Positions 1 to 4,189 of a stretch of 16,096 bases of DNA are shown here, one piece after another. The stretch spans positions 1-16,096 of the forward strand of contig DATLYH010000014.1 of the NCBI GenBank assembly GCA_035575035.1, given 5' to 3'. A program made the position numbers and the translations under genes. How positions within the stretch are numbered: position 1 is the first letter of the stretch; the number at the start of each line of letters is the position of its first letter. Source of the DNA: DATLYH01 sp035575035. GTDB lineage: Bacteria; Planctomycetota; Planctomycetia; Gemmatales; Gemmataceae. Under the pieces are notes generated by a model. The model made no database searches. It was not told the DNA's origin and saw only the letters and a program-made list of their open reading frames with translations.

Positions 1-411
1 CGGCGGCGGTCCGTGGCGGCGGGCGCTGGTCCCTTCCGACCAGGGGGCTCCCATCCGCACCCAGCGGGCCAGGGTATCGATCTGTGCCTGGGCCAGTTTG
101 CCCTTGGGGGGCATTTTCAACTCGTCGTGCTGGTTGACGGCCTTGAGCAGCAGGCTGTCGTCGGGCTTATCGAGGGAGACGGCGGGGCCGCGTTCGCCCC
201 CTTTGAGCAGTCCCTCCCGGCTGGTGAGGTTCAGGCCGCTGCGGGTCTTCTCGCCGCCGTGGCAGCTAATGCAGTGGGCCTGGAGGATGGGCCGAATTTC
301 CGCCTCAAAGAACCGGGCCCCTTCCACCGAGGCTGGCTGTGGCGGGGCCGCGAGCAGGAACCCGGCGCTCAGGAGGAGAAAAAATATAGCGGTCAGCGCT
401 CGCAGGAGCAT
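1..411 (-). CDS. Planctomycete cytochrome-c (PSCyt1) domain protein, N-terminal part
   Basis: Read on the minus strand from ATG at 411-409, this frame stays open for 137 codons to the window edge, so the gene is cut off at its C-terminal side. Residues 1-22 form a signal peptide (hydrophobic run IFFLLLSAGFLLAA). A haem-binding CxxCH motif follows at residues 47-51 (C-I-S-C-H), and a MPPKG motif with a possible Met ligand lies near residue 100. This order, with LNLTSREGLLKGG and MPP then IDTLARWVRMGAPW, matches the PSCyt1 domain that normally heads large DUF1549/DUF1553 proteins, so the missing part probably carries those domains. The product should be exported and bind haem c; its physiological role is unknown for the family. 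No strong Shine-Dalgarno is visible upstream. Domain identity is recognised by pattern; the continuation is inferred. Confidence 0.85.
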   Translation of the reverse strand, partial: MLLRALTAIFFLLLSAGFLLAAPPQPASVEGARFFEAEIRPILQAHCISCHGGEKTRSGLNLTSREGLLKGGERGPAVSLDKPDDSLLLKAVNQHDELKMPPKGKLAQAQIDTLARWVRMGAPWSEGTSARRHGPPP

Positions 412-634
412 GGCAGGGTCTCGTACCTGTCGCAAGTCAACACCGTGCGGTGGGAGGCGAGCCGATCCGCGGCGGCCGCACAGGGAGGGAGGTCAAACCC
501 AAGGTGGCGGTCCCTTCGGACGCAGCCCCCAACATGGTCTTTTATACCAGGACGGCCGAGCAAGGTCGATAATCTTCTCTCCGGGAATGGGCCAGCAAAC
601 CCCCGAACGTGACCAGGTGACTGGGCATCCGCGC

Positions 635-662
635 GCGACGTGGCACCGGCTGACAGCCGGTG
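635..662. repeat. Palindromic intergenic repeat, copy 1
   Basis: CACCGGCTG (644-652) and CAGCCGGTG (654-662) form a perfect 9-bp inverted repeat with one base at the centre, preceded by GCGACGTGG. The same 28-base unit occurs in the opposite orientation at 3130-3157 with three differences. It behaves like a REP-type dispersed intergenic palindrome. Confidence 0.6.
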
Positions 663-797
663 TGGTGGCACCGTGTCGGCCTTGCGCGACCGGCACGGCC
701 GGCGCCTTAGGCCCGACCGGCCGAGCCGCGCCAGCAAAAAACGGCCCCGGCGCGAGAGATTCCCGCAAAAATGGCCGAATTTCCTGGCAAGGTGCGA

Positions 798-826
798 TTG
801 ACAACCGGACGCGGCCTTTCTACCCT
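798..826 (+). promoter_or_regulatory. Sigma70-like promoter for the HU gene
   Basis: TTGACA (798-803) is a perfect -35 consensus, followed by a 17-base spacer and TACCCT (821-826), which keeps the T-A....T framework of the -10 box. Transcription would start near 833 and give a leader of about 180 bases before the HU start codon. No better candidate lies between it and the gene. Confidence 0.55.
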
Positions 827-883
827 TGCCACGTATCGGGGTTGTTGTCGCTCGACCGCGCCCGCCTACCGGGCCGCTCGCCG

Positions 884-991
884 GGTGTCCCGCCGGGACA
901 GCGGGTGGGCCGGGGAGTGTGCCGGTGAGCACATCCCGGGCGGACAGCCGCGCCGGTATCGTTCCCGGCCGGCAGCACCGGCAGGGACACC
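884..991 (+). promoter_or_regulatory. Structured 5' leader of the HU gene, possible alternative pairing
   Basis: GGTGTCCC (884-891) is complementary to GGGACACC (984-991), and TGCCGGTG (920-927) to CACCGGCA (976-983). The two right-hand segments are contiguous, so together they would close a long-range structure ending about 10 bases before the Shine-Dalgarno (GGAG, 1001-1004). TGTCCC (886-891) can instead pair locally with GGGACA (895-900) across a three-base loop. The two pairings exclude one another. Seen directly: the complementarities. Inferred: any regulatory use. In GC-rich DNA some of this could be chance. Confidence 0.3.
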
Positions 992-1013
992 TTAGGGAAA
1001 GGAGATCACGTTC

Positions 1014-1325
1014 ATGGCCAAGGCAGCAAGCTCGGGAAAGAAGATGACCAAATCGGAAATCGCCGCCACCCTGGCCGAGCGGACCGGCCTCACCAAGAAG
1101 CAGGTCGCCCAGGTGCTGGAGGCCCAGGCCGAACTGGCTTACAAGCAGGCCAAGAATTCGTTCGTCATCCCGGGCATCGGCAAACTCGTGCTCGTCAACC
1201 GTAAGGCGCGCATGGGGCGGAACCCGCGGACCGGCGAGCCGATCACCATCCCGGCCAAGCGGGTCGTCAAGTTCCGCATCGCCAAGGCCGCCAAGGATGC
1301 CATCCTCGGCACCGCCAAGAAGTGA
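1014..1325 (+). CDS. HU/IHF-family DNA-binding protein
   Basis: This 103-residue protein is a nucleoid-associated HU/IHF-family member, which binds and bends DNA as a dimer. The body starts MTKSEIAATLAERTGLTKKQVAQVLEAQ (two helices of the dimer core), then FVIPGIGKLVLVNRKARMGRNPRTGEPITIPAKRVVKFRIAKAAKDAI, which includes the GRNPRTGE-I-IPA signature of the DNA-clasping beta arm. An extra ten or so residues (AKAASSGKK) precede the usual HU start, giving a basic N-terminal extension. The start is supported by AAAGGAG ending at 1004, nine bases before ATG. It has its own promoter (798-826) and is followed by a GC-rich hairpin (1334-1378), so it is probably monocistronic. HU versus IHF subunit cannot be separated by eye, so no symbol is given. 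Confidence 0.95.
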   Translation: MAKAASSGKKMTKSEIAATLAERTGLTKKQVAQVLEAQAELAYKQAKNSFVIPGIGKLVLVNRKARMGRNPRTGEPITIPAKRVVKFRIAKAAKDAILGTAKK

Positions 1326-1333
1326 GCCCCGCA

Positions 1334-1378
1334 GGTCCGCGGCCGTGATACCCGAACCGGGTGCCGCGGCCGCGGACC
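1334..1378. terminator. GC-rich hairpin between convergent genes
   Basis: GGTCCGCGGCCG (1334-1345) and CGGCCGCGGACC (1367-1378) are perfect 12-base inverted arms. The loop holds a further small hairpin, CCCG-AAC-CGGG (1351-1361). It lies 8 bases after the HU stop and just beyond the end of the leftward DUF2007 gene, so it could stop transcription from both sides. There is no T-tract on either strand, so it is not a canonical intrinsic terminator. Confidence 0.55.
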
Positions 1379-1394
1379 GATGCGCAGAAAGCCC

Positions 1395-1673
1395 TCACGG
1401 CGCCGGCGGCTCGCCGGTTTCCTCCTCCGGAGCCTCGCCACCGAACGCCTCTTCGCCGTCCTTCACGACGGCCCGCGCCCGCTCCAGGTCGTCCCGGTGT
1501 ACCCAGACCTCGGCCCGCACCCCGGGGACATCCCCGATTCCCGCGTCGAGGTAATCACCCACGACTTTGCAGCGGATCCCCTCGCGCTTCAGGGCCTGTT
1601 CCCATACATGCGCCTGGAACGGGTTCGAGGCGGTCGCCAGACGGACAATGTTGTCCTCGTGCTCCATCGACAT
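1395..1673 (-). CDS. DUF2007-domain protein (putative signal-transducing protein)
   Basis: This 92-residue protein has the DUF2007 layout: IVRLATASNPFQAHVWEQALKREGIRCKVVGD followed by a beta-rich AEVWVHRDDLERARAVV, together a small alpha/beta ferredoxin-like fold in roughly residues 8-72. Families with this domain are annotated as possible signal-transducing or regulatory proteins, but no biochemical function is established. The acidic, Pro-rich tail (EEAFGGEAPEEETGEPPAP) is likely disordered. The ATG at 1673 is preferred because GGGGGAG lies 6 bases upstream; a second ATG two codons later is possible. No signal peptide, so cytoplasmic. It converges with HU across the hairpin at 1334-1378. 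Family assignment is by pattern and fairly sure; role is unknown. Confidence 0.8.
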   Translation of the reverse strand: MSMEHEDNIVRLATASNPFQAHVWEQALKREGIRCKVVGDYLDAGIGDVPGVRAEVWVHRDDLERARAVVKDGEEAFGGEAPEEETGEPPAP

Positions 1674-1787
1674 GGTGCGCTCCCCCGTTAAAGGCCCCCC
1701 TCACTCGGACCTACCCGAATTGTATTCTTCAGGGGATGCGCAGCGGAGCGAAAGAAAAAGTCTCTGCCGGTCGAATGGGGTCGGCCG

Positions 1788-2291
1788 TCATCCGGTGGAC
1801 AACCGGCCCCAGGGAGTACGGCGATAGCGGGCCGGACCGGCGAACCGCTTGCGCTGCGGCGGGCCGAAGTGCTCCTCCAACTCAAGCTGGAGGCGGGCGA
1901 CCAGCTCCTCAGCCTGGTCGGGCTGATCGGCCAGCAGCTCCTCGGCGTAAGCGATCACCTCGCGGCAGCGGCGCTCCTCCTCGGATCGGCCGGGAAAGCG
2001 TCGGGAGGCCCCCTCTCCACGAACACAGGGAAACTGCTCGTCCAGGGCGGCGAACCGGGCCCCGGCTTCCCAGAGGGTCAGCCGGCCGGCGACCAGGGCC
2101 GCCGCGACTTCCTCCTTGGCCTTCTCAAGGGCGTCCTCGGCCCTCCGCTGTTCTTGCCGCTCGCGCTCCTGGCCCGCGCGGTCGATCTCGACGGTCAGCG
2201 CCTCGGACCAGCCGGGGCAGAAGCGGCAGAGGACGGTGACCGCCGAGTAGAGGTAGACAACGCAAAGAACTAACCGCAGGGACGCGTGCAT
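1788..2291 (-). CDS. Hypothetical secreted or membrane-anchored helical protein
   Basis: I cannot assign this 167-residue product to a characterised family. It starts with a hydrophobic segment (MHASLRLVLCVVYLYSAVTVLC, residues 1-22), a signal peptide or membrane anchor. A highly charged helix follows (DRAGQERERQEQRRAEDALEKAKEEVAAALV, about 37-67), probably coiled coil, then LTLWEAGARFAALDEQFP, and SEEERRCREVIAYAEELLADQPDQAEELVARLQLELEEHF, a second helical block. The tail is basic. The motif 'grLtLweAaarFaaLd' then 'EErrCReVI' resembles small uncharacterised proteins I associate with Gemmataceae (recall, not a search). The ATG at 2291 is chosen over an upstream TTG because GGAG lies 8 bases before it and translation then begins directly with the hydrophobic segment. 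It is probably expressed alone. Confidence 0.7.
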   Translation of the reverse strand: MHASLRLVLCVVYLYSAVTVLCRFCPGWSEALTVEIDRAGQERERQEQRRAEDALEKAKEEVAAALVAGRLTLWEAGARFAALDEQFPCVRGEGASRRFPGRSEEERRCREVIAYAEELLADQPDQAEELVARLQLELEEHFGPPQRKRFAGPARYRRTPWGRLSTG

Positions 2292-2362
2292 GGAGTTCGC
2301 TCCGGGCAGGCAGGATGACAACGAAAGGATAGCAGGCAGTTGATTAAGGAACTGTTAGAAGA

Positions 2363-2475
2363 GAAATCAGAGCCGGGAGCGTTAGCGACCGAAATCAGAG
2401 CCGGGAGCGTCAGCGACCGAAATCAGAGCCGGGAGCGTCAGCGACCGAGAATCAGAGCCGGGAGCGTCAGCGACC
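2363..2475. repeat. Four tandem 28-base repeats
   Basis: Units start at 2363, 2391, 2419 and 2447. Each reads GAAATCAGAGCC followed by GGGAGCGTCAGCGACC; the last unit has one extra base near its start and the first has T for C within GCGTCAGC. The part CGG-GA-GC-GTCA-GC-GA-CCG can fold into a short hairpin with two G-A mismatches facing each other. It lies between the leftward genes at 1788-2291 and 2483-3106. Units abut without spacers, so this is not a CRISPR array. Confidence 0.9.
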
Positions 2476-2482
2476 GGAAAAC

Positions 2483-3106
2483 TCACAACGGCGGCTGGTG
2501 CGGCGGGGGCGGCGGCGCCGACGCCAGTTTTTGCTGGTACTGCTGATACGACCGCGTTAGTGAATCAAGCACTCCGGGCAGCCGCGCGGCGCTGACATAG
2601 ACCCGGCAAGAGACGGCCGAGCGCGGGAAAAAGGTGGTGATAAAGTCGAAACAGAACTCGGCCGGCGTGTGCGAGATCATGGCGGCGTTGGCGTAGACGC
2701 CGCTCATCACATCCTCGGGCAGCTTGAGCTGGTCATAGATTTCCTCGATGCGCGGCGGGGCGGCCGGCGGCGGAGGCACCGGCAGCGGCGGAGGCGGCCC
2801 GAACTTGGCCTGGTAATGATGAAGGTTCTCCCGCAGGGCGGCGATCAGGGCCGGCATCACCGTGGGCGGCACAATGACACGTGCCGCGATCTGGTGCGGC
2901 TGGGCCATGCCGAGCACGAAGTCAAGGACAAACTCATGCGGTCCCTGGAGCACGATGACGGCAGTGCTGAAGACGCCCCGGCTCACCTTCTCGGGGATCC
3001 GGGCCGTCACTTGGGCATGCTGGATCTCCTGGGTGTAGGGAGTCGGCTGGCCCGGTCCCTGAGGCCGCTCGGGACCGCCGGGGTTGTCCGGTCGTTGTGC
3101 ACTCAT
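2483..3106 (-). CDS. Protein with two tandem DUF3467 domains
   Basis: The 207-residue product contains the same roughly 64-residue module twice. Module 1 (about 40-103) reads KVSRGVFSTAVIVLQGPHEFVLDF...ARVIV...LIAALRENLHHYQAKF; module 2 (about 130-193) reads DVMSGVYANAAMISHTPAEFCFDF...CRVYV...VLDSLTRSYQQYQQKL. They align without gaps. The YANA-x(8)-EF-x-x-DF and R-V-x-V signatures are those of DUF3467, a small domain of unknown function common in planctomycetes. A Pro-rich linker (104-118) joins the modules, and both ends are Pro/Gly-rich. No signal peptide, so cytoplasmic. The ATG at 3106 has GGAGG 10 bases upstream; the longer frame back to 3175 would translate the palindromic repeat (3130-3157) and is rejected. 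Function unknown. Confidence 0.85.
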   Translation of the reverse strand: MSAQRPDNPGGPERPQGPGQPTPYTQEIQHAQVTARIPEKVSRGVFSTAVIVLQGPHEFVLDFVLGMAQPHQIAARVIVPPTVMPALIAALRENLHHYQAKFGPPPPLPVPPPPAAPPRIEEIYDQLKLPEDVMSGVYANAAMISHTPAEFCFDFITTFFPRSAVSCRVYVSAARLPGVLDSLTRSYQQYQQKLASAPPPPPHQPPL

Positions 3107-3125
3107 GACGAAACATCCTCCGGTC

Positions 3126-3157
3126 GTGGCACCAGCTGCCAACCGGTGCCACGTCGC
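3126..3157 (-). repeat. Palindromic intergenic repeat, copy 2
   Basis: GTGGCACC (3126-3133) and GGTGCCAC (3145-3152) form the outer arms. On the minus strand, which is the sense strand of the DUF3467 leader, the stem extends by four further pairs, two of them G-U. The 28-base unit 3130-3157 matches 635-662 at 25 positions in opposite orientation. It ends about 20 bases before the DUF3467 start codon, so it would be in its 5' leader if transcription begins upstream. Confidence 0.6.
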
Positions 3158-3202
3158 ACCGCTCTGTGCCATCATCGTGGACGCCGCCGGGTTTGTCTAG
3201 CC

Positions 3203-4009
3203 TCACTTCGTCAGCGGGATCAAGTCGATCTTGCGGAAGAAGACCTCGGCCCCCTCGGACTGGAAAAGGATCTTCCCCTTCCGCGGGCTGGCTTTGGTGC
3301 CGCGGTTGACCACCTTGCCGTTGAGGATGTTGGTGATGGTGTCGCCGTCGCAGATGCACTCCAGCCGGTTCCACTCGCCGGCCGGCTTCTCCACGTCCTC
3401 CCGGCCGCGGAAGCCCTGCACGTCCTTCCATTCCGGGTCGCGGCCGTACCAGTTGATCCGGCCGCTAGTGAACTCCCGCGGCGGGGCGCCCGGCTTGTAG
3501 TACCACTGCTTGCCGCGCATCTCGGCCTCGGCCGTCAGCCGGGGCGTCCCCTTCCCCTTGACCAGGATGAAGTCGCCGGTGCCCCCCTCGATCATCTGGC
3601 ACTCGATCGACTCCATCCAGGCGCCGCCGCCGGCCGCCCCGTCCTCGCCGACGCCGTGCAAGAGCACGCCGCTGTCCATCGCCTTCCCCTCGCGCGGCGG
3701 CCAGGTCTTTTGACCCCATTTAAACTCCACAATCAGATGATAGTTCTCGTACTCCTTCTCGGTCGTCAAGCAGCCGAACACCTTGCCCGAGACATGGATC
3801 ATCCCATCGTGGACGATGAAGACTTTCTCCGGGTCGGTGTTCTTCCCGTGGCCCTTGAGCCAGGTGTAGAAGTTGGTCAGGTCCTTGCCGTTGAAAAGAT
3901 GGATCGTGCCTTTCTGGCTGTCGGCTGACACGGGGTTCTGTCCTGCGAAGGTGAGCAGCCCGGCGGCCAGTGCCAGAATGACGGAGCCAGCGATGTGCAA
4001 TCGGGTCAT
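3203..4009 (-). CDS. Exported DUF1080 (3-keto-disaccharide hydrolase domain) protein
   Basis: This 268-residue protein begins with a Sec signal peptide (RLHIAGSVILALAAGLLTFAG, cleavage probably around residue 23-30). The rest is one DUF1080/3-keto-disaccharide hydrolase domain of concanavalin-like beta-sandwich type: FNGKDLTNFYTWLKG near the start, DGMIHVSGKVFGCLTTEKEYENYHLIVEFKW, DSGVLLHGVGEDG, WMESIECQMIEGGTGDFILV, EWNRLECICDGDTITNILNGKVVNRGTKASPRKGKILFQSEGAEVFFRKIDLIPL at the end. The family takes its name from hydrolysis of 3-keto-glycosides, but many planctomycete members are untested and the substrate here is unknown. Length is normal for a single-domain member. A purine-rich GAGGAAAGG precedes ATG by about 8 bases. 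It is divergent from the alpha/beta hydrolase gene, with 180 bases between start codons, which may reflect shared regulation of exported carbohydrate-active enzymes. Confidence 0.92.
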   Translation of the reverse strand: MTRLHIAGSVILALAAGLLTFAGQNPVSADSQKGTIHLFNGKDLTNFYTWLKGHGKNTDPEKVFIVHDGMIHVSGKVFGCLTTEKEYENYHLIVEFKWGQKTWPPREGKAMDSGVLLHGVGEDGAAGGGAWMESIECQMIEGGTGDFILVKGKGTPRLTAEAEMRGKQWYYKPGAPPREFTSGRINWYGRDPEWKDVQGFRGREDVEKPAGEWNRLECICDGDTITNILNGKVVNRGTKASPRKGKILFQSEGAEVFFRKIDLIPLTK

Positions 4010-4112
4010 GGCAGGAGCCTTTCCTCAAAAGGGGGTTGTCGGTCGGTGTCAGTAGTATCAGAAAAGGGCCTGTCCCGCCAGCGCCCGGCGGCGAAGTTTC
4101 GGCAGCGGCCAG

Positions 4113-4162
4113 CCGGTTGACGACGGCCCCATCTCGGCTTACGCTGGGCGATCATCAACCGG
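4113..4162 (+). promoter_or_regulatory. Promoter and flanking inverted repeat before the alpha/beta hydrolase gene
   Basis: TTGACG (4117-4122), a 17-base spacer and TACGCT (4140-4145) form a plausible sigma70 promoter 45 bases before the start codon at 4190. CCGGTTGA (4113-4120), overlapping the -35 box, and TCAACCGG (4155-4162), just beyond the -10 box, are a perfect 8-base inverted repeat around the promoter, a geometry that would suit an operator. The promoter boxes are fair; the operator is speculative. Confidence 0.4.
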
Positions 4163-4189
4163 TCCGATTCGCCCGGCGAGGAACCCACC

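Larger units (their letters stand above)
412..1013. other. Intergenic region between divergent cytochrome-domain and HU genes
   Basis: This 600-base stretch has open frames on both strands, but their products are Arg/Pro/Gly-rich with no recognisable domain, as expected from random reading of GC-rich DNA. What it does hold is a palindromic repeat (635-662), a good sigma70-like promoter reading right (798-826) and a roughly 180-base leader with complementary segments before the HU gene. Nothing convincing was seen in 412-630, which should carry the promoter of the leftward gene. Confidence 0.6.

Noticed and set aside
393..932. 179-codon open frame on the minus strand between the cytochrome-domain and HU genes
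   Set aside because: Product is Arg/Gly/Pro-rich without a domain, overlaps the start of the cytochrome-domain gene and crosses the HU promoter and the palindrome.
1361..2239. 292-codon plus-strand frame
   Set aside because: Composition is Pro/Arg-rich low complexity and it lies antisense to the DUF2007 gene and the secreted protein, which have ribosome-binding sites and domain or signal features.
2363..2475. CRISPR array
   Set aside because: Units directly abut with no variable spacers and no cas genes are nearby.
2340..2546. Small plus-strand frame translating the tandem repeats (RAGSVSDRNQSRERQRP)
   Set aside because: The repeat unit of 28 bases is not a multiple of three, so the frame changes each unit; no ribosome-binding site.
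3107..3175. Longer start for the DUF3467 protein at 3175
   Set aside because: The extra 23 residues are the translated palindrome and there is no ribosome-binding site there; GGAGG precedes ATG 3106.
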